The notes beneath the pieces were generated by a model. It had not been told where the DNA came from and ran no database searches. It saw only the letters and a program-made list of their open reading frames with translations. 64,000 nucleotides of DNA. Source: Pelagibacterales bacterium SAG-MED49. GTDB lineage: Bacteria > Pseudomonadota > Alphaproteobacteria > Pelagibacterales > Pelagibacteraceae. Of this stretch, positions 24,214 through 33,537 are shown piece by piece (the first letter of the stretch is position 1; every line of letters starts with the position of its first letter). The position numbers and the translations under genes were made by a program. The DNA lies in assembly GCA_014653365.1 (NCBI GenBank), contig JACWEQ010000003.1:58501-122500 (forward strand). Direction: 5' to 3'.

Positions 24214-25658
24214 ATTACGTAGTATGGGATATTGAAACAGATTCCGCTCAAACAGATTGGGCAACTATTATTGAAATTGGTGGGATTTTACTTGATGAAA
24301 ACTTTAAAGAAAAAGAACGTTTTCAAGCAAGGTGCAGGCTGCCTCAAGATAGAGTTCCAAGCGCTACTGCCCTTTGCATTAATAAATCAAATGTAGATTT
24401 ATTAACTAAAGGTAATTTAAGTCATTATGAAATGTTAACTCAGGTTGAACAAAAATTTAGAGAATGGTCGCCAGCTACTTTTTTAGGTTATTCAAGTATC
24501 AACTTTGATGATGAAGTAATTAGAAAAGAATTTTTTAAATCTCTAAGAAAACCATATTTAACTAATACTGACGGAAATGTAAGGCATGATGCATTAAATA
24601 TTGTCAGAGCAGCATTTGCAATCGATGATGATGTTTTAAAAACAGAGTTAAATCCTAAAGGAAATAAATCAATGAAGCTAGAGTCTTTAGCAAGATTAAA
24701 TGGGTTTGAATCTGCTGGTGCTCACTCTGCATTATTTGATACTGAACTTACTGTTAAGGTTTTAGATTTAATTAAACAAAAACAGCCAACTCTTTGGCAA
24801 GAATATTTTAAAACAAGTAGCAAGGTGATTGTTGAAAACTTGATTAAGCAAGAAAAAATATTTACTCTAAATGAATACTTTTATGGAACAAGTCGTCTGT
24901 ATTTGTGTGCTCCACTTCATCCAAATGCTTGCACGCACCCAATTTATAATTGGGGTCAAGCAATAGATCTTAGAGTTGATGTAGAAGCTATTCAGAAGTT
25001 AAATTATGAAGACTTAAAAAAAGAGATGAAAAAATCTCCAAAATTTTTAAGAACTATTAGATCAAATAAAGCTCCAATAATTTTAGACCAAAGTTTTGGA
25101 ATGAAGGTTGAACCCTATAGTAAATTAGATCCAAACTTGATTAAAAAAAGAGCTGAGTTAGTTAAAACTAACGAAAAGTTTTCTCAGGATATTTGTAATA
25201 TTTTAAGAGAAGCTGCTGAGGAAAAAATGGAAACCTCCTCTCAAGAAGATATAGAACCAGAAGAGTCGATCTATTCTGGAGGAATGGATTATTTAAAAAA
25301 AGATGGATTACTTTTCCAAAAATTTCATCAAGAAGACTGGAAAGGCAAATTTGCAATGATAGATAAATTTAAAGATGAAAGGATGGTAACATTTGCTCAT
25401 AGCCTCATATTTAATGAGGCACCTGAAATTTTACCAAAAGAAGTTCACAAAAAAATTAAACGACGAATAGCTTCAAGAATATTGAGTACTAATAAGGAGA
25501 AATGGTGGACAGTTTCTGCTTTTTACTCTGAATGTGATGAGATTAGAGAAAATGAAGATAAAATGTTTTCATTTAAAACTGTCGATGAAAAGCTTAAATT
25601 TTTAGATGGAATTAATGAATATGTAATGAATCTAGAGCAAAAGTATTCAGACGCATAA
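24210..25658 (+). CDS. sbcB: Exodeoxyribonuclease I (SbcB type)
   Basis: This single-strand-specific 3'-5' exonuclease of the DnaQ fold has Asp7 and Glu9 in VWDIETD, a GYSSINFDDEVIRKEFF Exo II region, and HSALFDTEL (Exo III His/Asp). The C-terminal SH3-like and helical parts follow to 482 aa. The TTG at 24210 is chosen as the start because the family N terminus begins here and a GGAG box is nine bases upstream. It is coupled to the MGME1-like gene. Confidence 0.9.
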   Translation: MNYVVWDIETDSAQTDWATIIEIGGILLDENFKEKERFQARCRLPQDRVPSATALCINKSNVDLLTKGNLSHYEMLTQVEQKFREWSPATFLGYSSINFDDEVIRKEFFKSLRKPYLTNTDGNVRHDALNIVRAAFAIDDDVLKTELNPKGNKSMKLESLARLNGFESAGAHSALFDTELTVKVLDLIKQKQPTLWQEYFKTSSKVIVENLIKQEKIFTLNEYFYGTSRLYLCAPLHPNACTHPIYNWGQAIDLRVDVEAIQKLNYEDLKKEMKKSPKFLRTIRSNKAPIILDQSFGMKVEPYSKLDPNLIKKRAELVKTNEKFSQDICNILREAAEEKMETSSQEDIEPEESIYSGGMDYLKKDGLLFQKFHQEDWKGKFAMIDKFKDERMVTFAHSLIFNEAPEILPKEVHKKIKRRIASRILSTNKEKWWTVSAFYSECDEIRENEDKMFSFKTVDEKLKFLDGINEYVMNLEQKYSDA

Positions 25659-25690
25659 TTTAATAAATCAAAAAAACCTATTTTTGCCCA

Positions 25691-25718
25691 TTGAATAATC
25701 AATTGAATCAATTATATC
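25691..25718 (+). promoter_or_regulatory. Candidate promoter of trxA (possibly leaderless)
   Basis: TTGAAT (25691-25696) and TATATC (25713-25718) are 16 bases apart. The expected start of transcription, about seven bases after the -10, falls on the ATG at 25725, which would give a leaderless mRNA. No Shine-Dalgarno is seen. The boxes are common in AT-rich DNA, so this is tentative. Confidence 0.4.
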
Positions 25719-25724
25719 AGTATT

Positions 25725-26042
25725 ATGCTTAATGATTTTAAAGACGAAGATTTTGATAGTAAAATTAAAAACGAAGATATTTCAGTAATCCAGTTCTCAG
25801 CTGCTTGGTGTGGACCATGTAAAGCTCTTGTGCCGGTAATGACTAAGCTTTCAGATGAATATAAAGATAAAGCTGGTTTCTATTACGCAGACATCGAAGA
25901 TGGTGGAATTAATACTGGAAGTGCTGCAGGAATTAGAGGTGTACCGACTGTTATCATCTACAAAAAAGGTGTTGAAGTAGATAGAAAAGTTGGTGGAGTT
26001 CCTGAAAGCCACATGAAAGAATTTTTAGATAAAAATATCTAA
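25725..26042 (+). CDS. trxA: Thioredoxin
   Basis: This 105-aa disulfide reductant has the WCGPC active site at residues 28-32 and the cis-proline motif GVPTVIIY near 75. It is cytoplasmic, without a signal peptide. It is convergent with folC and overlaps it by four bases, which are the two stop codons. In many alphaproteobacteria trx lies beside folC, as here. Confidence 0.94.
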   Translation: MLNDFKDEDFDSKIKNEDISVIQFSAAWCGPCKALVPVMTKLSDEYKDKAGFYYADIEDGGINTGSAAGIRGVPTVIIYKKGVEVDRKVGGVPESHMKEFLDKNI

Positions 26043-27307
26043 TTTAAATTCAATACTTCCCCAGCGAGATATAAAGATCCAGTAATTAGGATAATATCGT
26101 TTTCCTTGACCGGAATTGACCTGATAGCGTCCTGTATACTTTCTTGGTAATCGATATTTTTGAAGCTATTTAGCTTATCTTTAAGCTCTTTTCCTTTAAT
26201 GGAGTTTGGTTGATTTGGGATATCTATAGTGGTCAAGGTTTTAACATCTTTAAAGTAACTCATGTATTCATTATGATCTTTATTAGCCATCATTCCTAGG
26301 ATGATGTGCTTATTGCAATTTAAACTTTCTAAATATTCATTTAATACTTTTGCCCCTAAAGGATTATGTGAGCCATCAACAAAAAGTTGATGATCTTTTG
26401 CAAGCTCTTTAAGTTTACCTGATTTAATTTCCTGTAATCTTGCAATACTGTTTATTTTTGTAATTCCTTGTTTGATATGTTCATCTTTTAAATCAAAATC
26501 TTTTATGGTTCTTAATGTTGCAATAGCAGTTGAGATATTTTCTAATTGAAATTGACCATTAACATTAGGCATTGGCAATTTTATTCCACCTAATTGATCC
26601 TCATAATAAAAGAAATCATTTTCTTTCATTGTAAAACTATAATTTTCATTATGAAAAAACTTTTTTGAACTATTATTTGAGATTGTTTTTCTAATACTAT
26701 CTGTAATTTCTTTAGAACTTTGTTTTGCAATTATAATATTTGAATTTAAAAGAGTTGAAGTTTTCTCATAAATAATTTTTTCAACTGTTTGTTCATTTTC
26801 AGGTAACCAATCTAAATGATCAAGGCCAATAGAAGTTACAATACTAGCTAGATTCTTTTTAAGGATATTTGTGGCGTCAAACCTATGAAATAAGCCAGTT
26901 TCTATTAAATTTATATTATCTGGATATTGAGAGGCTTTTAAAAAATAAGCTGCAGTTAGTATCTCAAAAAAAGTAATAGGTTCGTTATTATTAGCACTTT
27001 CAATTTCTTCAAACAAACTTGCTAACTCTTCATCATTAAGTTCTTCATTGTTAAAAACAAATCTTTCATTAATACTTTTGATATGTGGACTAGTGTAGAT
27101 ATTACATTTGATATTTGCCTCTTTTAAAAAAGCAAACATTGCTTGGATAGTTGAATATTTTCCGTTGGTTCCAACAATTGAAATTACTTTAAGTTTATCT
27201 TGAGGGTTTCCTAATTTTTGACAGAGATTTTGAATACGATCTAAACTTAGATCTATTTCTTTAGGATGCAGCTCTTGTAAGCGACTGACTATCTTCTGAA
27301 GTTTCAT
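26039..27307 (-). CDS. folC: Dihydrofolate/folylpolyglutamate synthase
   Basis: It attaches glutamates to folates, using ATP. The Mur-ligase-like core is shown by RLQELHPKEIDLSL, the P loop GTNGKYST at residues 46-53, IGLDHLDWL and DGSHNPLG. It has 422 aa. The P loop has Tyr51 where most members have Gly. The start overlaps the accD end by 47 bases; the early HPKEIDLS signature makes a later start unlikely. Coupling to accD joins fatty-acid and folate synthesis in one transcript. Confidence 0.93.
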   Translation of the reverse strand: MKLQKIVSRLQELHPKEIDLSLDRIQNLCQKLGNPQDKLKVISIVGTNGKYSTIQAMFAFLKEANIKCNIYTSPHIKSINERFVFNNEELNDEELASLFEEIESANNNEPITFFEILTAAYFLKASQYPDNINLIETGLFHRFDATNILKKNLASIVTSIGLDHLDWLPENEQTVEKIIYEKTSTLLNSNIIIAKQSSKEITDSIRKTISNNSSKKFFHNENYSFTMKENDFFYYEDQLGGIKLPMPNVNGQFQLENISTAIATLRTIKDFDLKDEHIKQGITKINSIARLQEIKSGKLKELAKDHQLFVDGSHNPLGAKVLNEYLESLNCNKHIILGMMANKDHNEYMSYFKDVKTLTTIDIPNQPNSIKGKELKDKLNSFKNIDYQESIQDAIRSIPVKENDIILITGSLYLAGEVLNLN

Positions 27308-28190
27308 TTTGCTCAGAACTTATAACAGAATTTTGCTTTAACAATATTGATAATAAAGTTCCTATTTTTGACGCTAGATCTTTACGTTCAACAATTAAAT
27401 CAACAAAACCTGTTTTTTCAACATATTCACTTTTCTGAAATCCTTCAGGTAATTCCTCTTTAACTGTTCCTTGAATAACTCTAGCACCTGCAAAAGCTAT
27501 TAATGCACCCGGTTCAGCGATATGAATATCACCAAGCATTGCATAAGATGCTGTAATACCACCTGCTGTTGGATCCGTAATGCATACTAAATAAGGTAAA
27601 CCATTTTTCTTTAATTCATTGATAGCAAGTGTTGTTCTAGTCATTTGAGATAGAGATATTAAACTTTCCATCATTCTCATTCCTCCACCAGCACTGATAC
27701 ACAAAAAAGGAGTTCGGTTTTCAATTGCATGTTGAATTCCATATAAAAAAGCTTCTCCTTCAGCTGCAGCCATTGAAGCTCCCAGAAAGTCAAAATCGGA
27801 TGCAACCGCTGTGATTTTAATATTATTAATAGTTCCACAAGCAACCATCATTCCACATTCCATACCAGTTTTTTTACGAGCAGCTTTTAATCTATCTTTG
27901 TAAGATTTTGAGTCTGTCCAATTTAAAGGATCATCTTTTGGAATAGGTGTTTTAAATATTTCATAATTATTTTTACCAAATAAGATATCAAATCTTTGAC
28001 TTGGTTTAATTCGATGATGTCTATTACAGTCTGGACATACCCATAAATTATTAGCTAAATCTTTTTTTAGTATTGGCCCTTTACAACATGAAGTCCAATC
28101 ACTTTTAGCTATATCTTCCTTAGAAGCTCTCTCATGAAAAGCAGTTTTGATTTTCTCACCTGCCTTAATTATTTTTGTAATCCAGTTCAT
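27261..28190 (-). CDS. accD: Acetyl-CoA carboxylase carboxyltransferase beta subunit
   Basis: With AccA this forms the carboxyltransferase that makes malonyl-CoA. The N-terminal zinc ribbon CCKGPILKKD...CPDC (four Cys) and the crotonase-like core with GGGMRMMESLISLSQM and DPTAGGITASYAM are evident. It has 309 aa. Its stop lies inside the folC start and its own start overlaps the trpA stop by four bases. The alpha subunit is encoded at 49592. Confidence 0.96.
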   Translation of the reverse strand: MNWITKIIKAGEKIKTAFHERASKEDIAKSDWTSCCKGPILKKDLANNLWVCPDCNRHHRIKPSQRFDILFGKNNYEIFKTPIPKDDPLNWTDSKSYKDRLKAARKKTGMECGMMVACGTINNIKITAVASDFDFLGASMAAAEGEAFLYGIQHAIENRTPFLCISAGGGMRMMESLISLSQMTRTTLAINELKKNGLPYLVCITDPTAGGITASYAMLGDIHIAEPGALIAFAGARVIQGTVKEELPEGFQKSEYVEKTGFVDLIVERKDLASKIGTLLSILLKQNSVISSEQNETSEDSQSLTRAAS

Positions 28191-28987
28191 ATAATTTTAT
28201 TTTTCAATCTCTTGACGATATTAGTAACATTTGTGACAGCATTTTGTCTTTTGTTAATTGAATTGGAAATTTCCTTACAAATTGCACTTCCAACAACTAA
28301 TCCATCAGCCTTTTTAAGCGATTTTATTGTTTTTTCAGTAATTCCGAATCCAATTACGACATTCTTAGATTTATTTTGATTTTTTATTTTTCTGTATCTT
28401 TCCAATATTTTTTTAGGTGAAACTTTCAATTTCCCCCCAGTTGTTGAAAGCATACTTATATAATAAATCATATCATGAGAATCCTTGATTATTTTTTTTA
28501 ATCTTATCTTAGATGTGGTTGGGGATACTAATTGAATAAAATTAATTCCTTTTTTTTTACATTTAGCAGCAAAATTTTTGTTTTCTGGATAAGGTAAATC
28601 TACAACAATTAATCCATCGACTTTTGATTTTTTACATTTTTCTAAAAATTTATTTTCATTGTATTGAAAAATCATGTTGTAATAGCCCATTAGAATAATA
28701 GGTTTATCTTTTTTTTTGCTTTTAAAATCTTTAGCTATTGAAAATACGTCATTAATTTTAATTCCATTCTTGATAGCGCGATAAGCACTGGTTTGTATTT
28801 GGCCACCGTCTGCAATAGGTGTGTTATGTGGAAAGCCTAATTCACAAATGTCTGCATAATTAGAAATTGATTTTAATATCTCCAAGGATTTTTTTTTTGT
28901 ATTATCTCCAGCTACCGTGTAAGTGAGTAAAGCTGGTCTATTTTCACTTTTAGCATTTTGAAAAGCCCGATTAATTAAAGAACTCAT
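28187..28987 (-). CDS. trpA: Tryptophan synthase alpha subunit (divergent interface)
   Basis: It cleaves indole-3-glycerol phosphate to indole. The catalytic Glu49 (CELGF) and Asp60 (IADG) are kept at their usual positions in 266 aa, and the phosphate-binding GFGI and GSAI segments are present. The usual Asp56 of the SDP motif is Thr (HNTPIADG). In the well-studied enteric enzyme Asp56 bonds to Lys167 of the beta subunit; the corresponding residue in the adjacent TrpB is also replaced. It overlaps trpB by one base. Confidence 0.93.
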   Translation of the reverse strand: MSSLINRAFQNAKSENRPALLTYTVAGDNTKKKSLEILKSISNYADICELGFPHNTPIADGGQIQTSAYRAIKNGIKINDVFSIAKDFKSKKKDKPIILMGYYNMIFQYNENKFLEKCKKSKVDGLIVVDLPYPENKNFAAKCKKKGINFIQLVSPTTSKIRLKKIIKDSHDMIYYISMLSTTGGKLKVSPKKILERYRKIKNQNKSKNVVIGFGITEKTIKSLKKADGLVVGSAICKEISNSINKRQNAVTNVTNIVKRLKNKII

Positions 28988-30216
28988 TATTTTTTACCCA
29001 ATCTTTCTCTTAAAATATCTCTATCCTTTTTTGCATCACCACATGAATTTACAATTATAATTGTATCTTTACTTAATTTAGGGGCAATTTTAATTGCTTC
29101 CGCAAATGCATGACTTGGTTCTAAGCTAGGATTTAAATTTTCAAATTTAGTCACCATTTGATGTGCATTTAATGCTTCTTCATCAGTTGCATATGTATAT
29201 CTTGCTCTTTTAGTATCCTTTAAAAAACAGTGCATAGGGCTAACACCTGGATAATCTAATCCAGCGCTAATCGACTCTGTGTCATTGATTTGTCCTTCAC
29301 TATTTTGACAAAGATAAGATGCTGCTCCATGTAAAATTCCAATTTTTGCATTTCGACTTAATGGTGCCGCATGAAGTTTTGATTTTTGAGGCCCACCAGC
29401 TTCAACACCGATTAACTCAATTTGTTTTTTATCATAATCGATAAATTCACTCCAAAAACCATAAGCAGAGCTTCCCCCACCAACACAGTTAATTAATTTA
29501 ATTTTATTTGGAATTTTTTTAAATTCTGATTTTAATTGTACTTTTAGTTCTCTAGAAATTTGTGCAGTACTCCAACCACAGATTTTAACAAATATATTTG
29601 GGCCCACAGTGCTTCCAACACACATATGAGTGTTATCACAATTGGAAACCCAATATCTCATGCATTCACTGACAGCATCTACAAGTGTTTGACTACCTGA
29701 GTAAACCGGAACTATTTCAGCTCCATTTTTTCTCATTGCATCACAATTAGGCTTTTGTCTTTTAATGTCCTTTGCTCCCATAAAAATTTTACATTTGAGG
29801 CCAAATTTTTTAGCAGCCATACTGAGCATTTTTCCCGCATAACCTGCTCCAGTATCACCAACGATGTATTTCTTACCCATTGCTTTACAGATAAGCGCAT
29901 GAACAGTTGCATTATATATTTTATGTGCTCCTCCATTAGCCTCAGAGACAACTTTTGCCCAAATCTGAGCACCGCCTAAATGATTTGTTAAATTATCAAG
30001 TTTTACAAATGAGGTAGGGGTTCCAATATAGTTTTTGAAGTAAAAATCTCTTTTTTTAAGAAATTTTTTATCTTTTCTTAGTTTTTTAAATTCATTTGTT
30101 AAATCCTCTACAGGTTTTTTTAAAGTCTCAGGAATAAAGCTTCCTCCAAATTTACCACCCCAAAAGCCGTGTTGATCGTGTTGATCAATTAAAGGAATTC
30201 CTTTTTTAAGTTTCAT
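28987..30216 (-). CDS. trpB: Tryptophan synthase beta subunit (divergent)
   Basis: It condenses indole and serine using PLP. The PLP lysine is K99 in GAHKIYN, the phosphate cup is GGGSSAYG, and AGLDYPGVSP is kept. Compared with the enteric enzyme the residue equal to Glu109 is Asp121 (GDTGAG, exactly 22 after the Lys), that equal to Lys167 is Val179, the GQHG stretch is YAG, and the PLP-contacting Ser near the end is Cys (NSCGDAKKD). It has 409 aa and overlaps trpF by 11 bases. It is clearly TrpB-related, but catalytic detail may differ. Confidence 0.9.
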   Translation of the reverse strand: MKLKKGIPLIDQHDQHGFWGGKFGGSFIPETLKKPVEDLTNEFKKLRKDKKFLKKRDFYFKNYIGTPTSFVKLDNLTNHLGGAQIWAKVVSEANGGAHKIYNATVHALICKAMGKKYIVGDTGAGYAGKMLSMAAKKFGLKCKIFMGAKDIKRQKPNCDAMRKNGAEIVPVYSGSQTLVDAVSECMRYWVSNCDNTHMCVGSTVGPNIFVKICGWSTAQISRELKVQLKSEFKKIPNKIKLINCVGGGSSAYGFWSEFIDYDKKQIELIGVEAGGPQKSKLHAAPLSRNAKIGILHGAASYLCQNSEGQINDTESISAGLDYPGVSPMHCFLKDTKRARYTYATDEEALNAHQMVTKFENLNPSLEPSHAFAEAIKIAPKLSKDTIIIVNSCGDAKKDRDILRERLGKK

Positions 30217-30826
30217 TTTTTACCTTATTTAAAAATATATCTATTTTGGATTTATCTTTTAACCCAGAAGTTTCTAGACCCCCAGATATATCTATAATAT
30301 CTGCTATTTTTTTGTAATTTTCAAGATTATCATCTGCCTGAATATTTCCTGCTAACATTAATGGTTTATTAAACTTTATTTTTTTAATAAGAGCATGGTC
30401 AAAAGCCATGCTTTTTTCATAACCTTTACTATCAAATAAAAAAATATCAGTTATATCAGAAAATGAATGGTATTTTTGAACATCAGTTTCATCTTTTATA
30501 GTTAAAGCAGTGATAATTTTTTTATTATACTTTTGCTTAATTTCTTTTATTTCTTCAGGTGTGCAGTCATAAATTTGATAATAATCAAAAGGAAGATGTT
30601 TAATTTTTTCTAAAATATCTCCATCTGGTTTAACAAGAACTGCTACAAAATTAGATTTTTGTTTATCTACTTTTACTAGTTTGTTTAACTTTTCAATCTC
30701 AACATATCTTGAGCTTTTTTTATAATTACAAATGAAACCAATAAATTGAGGTGGGTAAGGGTGGTTGATAATAAAATTAAGTGTATCGAGATCAGAGACC
30801 CCACAGATTTTAGATCCCTTGATCAT
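30206..30826 (-). CDS. trpF: Phosphoribosylanthranilate isomerase
   Basis: This third-last step of tryptophan synthesis uses a TIM-barrel of 206 aa. Cys8 in KICGVSD is the catalytic base, the phosphate site includes LAGNIQADD, and DISGGLE supplies Ser-Gly-Gly near the end. It has overlaps at both ends (pyrF four bases, trpB eleven), so trpF-trpB-trpA are one translational block. Other trp genes are not in the window. Confidence 0.93.
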   Translation of the reverse strand: MIKGSKICGVSDLDTLNFIINHPYPPQFIGFICNYKKSSRYVEIEKLNKLVKVDKQKSNFVAVLVKPDGDILEKIKHLPFDYYQIYDCTPEEIKEIKQKYNKKIITALTIKDETDVQKYHSFSDITDIFLFDSKGYEKSMAFDHALIKKIKFNKPLMLAGNIQADDNLENYKKIADIIDISGGLETSGLKDKSKIDIFLNKVKNET

Positions 30827-31515
30827 TGACGTAAATGATCAATTAATCTTTGAGTATTATTTTTGATATTTCCTTTAATTAAAGATCTACCCATAACAAT
30901 TCCTGAAACTTTATTCTTAAAAGCATCACTAGGGGTCATTACTCTTGACTGATCATTTGCGCTATCACCAGGCAATCTTATTCCAGGAGTTACAATATAT
31001 AAGTTTTTGTATTTTCTTCTTACCATTTTTGCTTCCTGTGCGGAACACACTATACCATCACAACCAGATTTTTTTATAAGACTAGCTTGTTTTAAGACTA
31101 ATTGATCTACCGATTTTGTATGACCTATTTCTTTAAGAGATTTATTATTAAGACTTGTTAGAACTGTTACTCCTAAAACTTTTATACTTTTATTGATTGA
31201 TTTAGTTTTTTTTTTAATAGCTTTAAGCATTTCAAGACCACCATTTGTGTGGACAGTTATATATTTGCATCTTTTTAAATCTTTTAAACTATCTATCGCG
31301 GATAGTGCAGTTTGTGGAATATCATTGATCTTCAGATCTAACCAAAAGTCTTTCTTAAACTTTTCTAAAAATTTTCTTCCATTTTTAGAATAAAAAAACT
31401 GAAGCCCAAATTTTGGAACAATCTTAAGTTTAGTTGTTTGTGTTTGTTTTATTATTTTTTTTATTTCACTTAAATTAGAGGTATCACAAGCAACAAAAAT
31501 GTTTTTATGTTTCAT
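30823..31515 (-). CDS. pyrF: Orotidine 5'-phosphate decarboxylase
   Basis: It makes UMP from OMP. The Asp-Lys-Asp catalytic array is visible in DLKINDIPQTA, where the frequently found His is Asn, and the phosphate-binding end carries GIRLPG and VMGRSLIKG. It has 230 aa. It overlaps ihfB by 11 bases and trpF by four, an arrangement that links pyrimidine and tryptophan synthesis in alphaproteobacteria. Confidence 0.94.
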   Translation of the reverse strand: MKHKNIFVACDTSNLSEIKKIIKQTQTTKLKIVPKFGLQFFYSKNGRKFLEKFKKDFWLDLKINDIPQTALSAIDSLKDLKRCKYITVHTNGGLEMLKAIKKKTKSINKSIKVLGVTVLTSLNNKSLKEIGHTKSVDQLVLKQASLIKKSGCDGIVCSAQEAKMVRRKYKNLYIVTPGIRLPGDSANDQSRVMTPSDAFKNKVSGIVMGRSLIKGNIKNNTQRLIDHLRQ

Positions 31516-31795
31516 CGTTTAATTTTTTAAACAAGTCTTTTGACATTTTAAAGTGAATTATTTTCTTTTCTAGTGTATTAACCTTTTCGCCTGTTTTAGG
31601 GTTTCTTGATATTCTTGCTTTTTGAATGTTTGTTGAAAATACCCCAAAACCCCTAAGCTCAACTCTATCTCCTCTTTTAAGAGCTTGTTTGATTTCACCA
31701 AGGATAATATTGGTAAATTTTTCGAGGTCTTTCTTTAGAAAATTTGGATAATTATCTGAGAGTTGTTTTAAAAGCTTTGATTTTACAATAGCCAA
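31505..31795 (-). CDS. ihfB: Integration host factor beta subunit
   Basis: This 96-aa nucleoid protein has the IHF/HU fold; the DNA-intercalating arm includes the RNPKTGEKV Pro tip. It bends DNA and affects replication, recombination and transcription. It lies 14 bases after rpsA, its usual neighbour. IHF alpha is not in the window. Confidence 0.92.
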   Translation of the reverse strand: MAIVKSKLLKQLSDNYPNFLKKDLEKFTNIILGEIKQALKRGDRVELRGFGVFSTNIQKARISRNPKTGEKVNTLEKKIIHFKMSKDLFKKLNDET

Positions 31796-31809
31796 TTTAA
31801 ATCTTCTGT

Positions 31810-33537
31810 TTACTCTTTATCTTCTTCTTTTTTCTTTAAATCTTCAGAAAGTGATGAAAAAGGTAAGTTTTTACCAGAACCTTCAGATCCATATTTATCT
31901 AAAGCTTCTTTTTTCTCAATTTCTTCTAATAATTTAATACTTAATATAACTTTTCTTTTATCTAGATCCATATCCGCTATCGCACAATCAAGTTTTTCGC
32001 CACCTGTCCATCTGCTTGGTCTAGCGTCAGCTGCGTTAATTGCAATTGCTGACTTTTTAATTTGAAAATCCATTTTGCATCCCTCAGGTCTAACAGTCAA
32101 ACCTTTGTTGTCAGTAGAAATAACTTTGACAGTAATAGTTTGATTTTTAGATTTGTCATTAAACCAATCAAAAGGATCTGCTTGAGTTTGTCTTAAACCA
32201 ACTCTAATTTTTTGTTCAGATACTTTAATTTCAAGAACCTTAACTTTAATTTTGTCACCTTTTTTGTATTTTTCTAATTCTTCTTCACCATTGTTTAGGT
32301 AAGTTAAATCATTACAGTGTAAAAAAGCATCCACATCTAAGTCTTCTACTTTTACAAATAATGAGTATTCATTTTTATTAACCACTTCACCTTCAACAAT
32401 TGTTCCAACAGGAAATTTTGCTTCAAATGTTTCAAACGGATTATCTTGAGTTAATCTATGTGAAATTGCAACACGTCTTTTTTCTTTATCAATTTCTGTG
32501 ATTATACAATCTATCTCATCACCAACTTTAAACATTTTTTTTGCTGAAATATTTTTTTTAGTCCAGCTAAGCTCACTTGAATGAAGCAAAGTTGTAAGAC
32601 CTGGTTCTAGTTCACAGAATGCTCCAAAATCCATCAGTTTAACTACTTTTACTTTATAAATTTTATTTAATTCATAATTTTCAATATGCTCAAAAGGGTC
32701 AGGTGATAATTGTTTTACTGAACATCCAACCTGTAATTTCTCTTTATCAACTGTAATTACTTTTAAATCATGTTTTTCACCAATATTGAAAACTTCATCT
32801 GGATGATTTACTCTACTATAACTTATCTCCTGAAGGTGGACCAAAACATCTAGCTCGCCGTTAACGTTAAAGAAACATCCAAAAGAACTGTAGCCTTTTA
32901 CTTCAGCACCTTTAATAATATCTCCAACATTATATTTCTCTATAATTTTAGCTTTGTCTTCTTTTTTGAAAGAGGAAATAATTTCTCTTCTTGAAACGCA
33001 GGCATTACCTCTAATTTTATCTAACTTAATTAATGCAAATTTTTGTGGTTCGTTCATTAAGTGACTAATATCTTTTAATGGTTTATCTGAAATTTGTGAT
33101 CCTGGTAAAAACATTAGCGAGCCAGTATCTATGTGTTCAACTATACACCCACCTTTACATTTGGAAGTAATTTTACCCATGATTGGCTCATTATTTTCAT
33201 AAGCTGCAACCAACTTATCCCATCCAGCTATCTTTTGGGCTTTACTAGCAGAAACTAAAACTTCACCATGTTTGTCTTCAATTTTTTCTAATAAAACTTT
33301 AATTGTTTCGCCAACTTTAATTTTATCAGCAAGACCCATGCTTTTAAGTTCGTTAATATCTAATACAGGTTCACTTTTTAAACCCTCAACAAATAGGAAA
33401 ACAAATTTTTCAGTAATTTTGTTAATTTTACCTTCTATGATTTTACCTTCTTCAATTTGGACTTTTGAAAGTTGACTGTTAAGTAGTTTTTCGAATTCTT
33501 GAGATGCTGCGCTTGATAAGTCTTTGTAAATTTCCAT
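31810..33537 (-). CDS. rpsA: 30S ribosomal protein S1
   Basis: S1 binds mRNA to the small subunit, and is important where Shine-Dalgarno sites are weak, as in much of this window. The 575-aa protein contains six S1 repeats, each near the pattern G-x-V-x(n)-G-F-V, for example the segment KVVKLMDFGAFCELEPGLT. It starts on the last base of cmk and precedes ihfB. Confidence 0.97.
   Translation of the reverse strand: MEIYKDLSSAASQEFEKLLNSQLSKVQIEEGKIIEGKINKITEKFVFLFVEGLKSEPVLDINELKSMGLADKIKVGETIKVLLEKIEDKHGEVLVSASKAQKIAGWDKLVAAYENNEPIMGKITSKCKGGCIVEHIDTGSLMFLPGSQISDKPLKDISHLMNEPQKFALIKLDKIRGNACVSRREIISSFKKEDKAKIIEKYNVGDIIKGAEVKGYSSFGCFFNVNGELDVLVHLQEISYSRVNHPDEVFNIGEKHDLKVITVDKEKLQVGCSVKQLSPDPFEHIENYELNKIYKVKVVKLMDFGAFCELEPGLTTLLHSSELSWTKKNISAKKMFKVGDEIDCIITEIDKEKRRVAISHRLTQDNPFETFEAKFPVGTIVEGEVVNKNEYSLFVKVEDLDVDAFLHCNDLTYLNNGEEELEKYKKGDKIKVKVLEIKVSEQKIRVGLRQTQADPFDWFNDKSKNQTITVKVISTDNKGLTVRPEGCKMDFQIKKSAIAINAADARPSRWTGGEKLDCAIADMDLDKRKVILSIKLLEEIEKKEALDKYGSEGSGKNLPFSSLSEDLKKKEEDKE

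Noticed and set aside
29733-29979. Overlapping antisense frames within trpB
   Set aside because: Alternative frames of a conserved gene; no start signals or composition support them.
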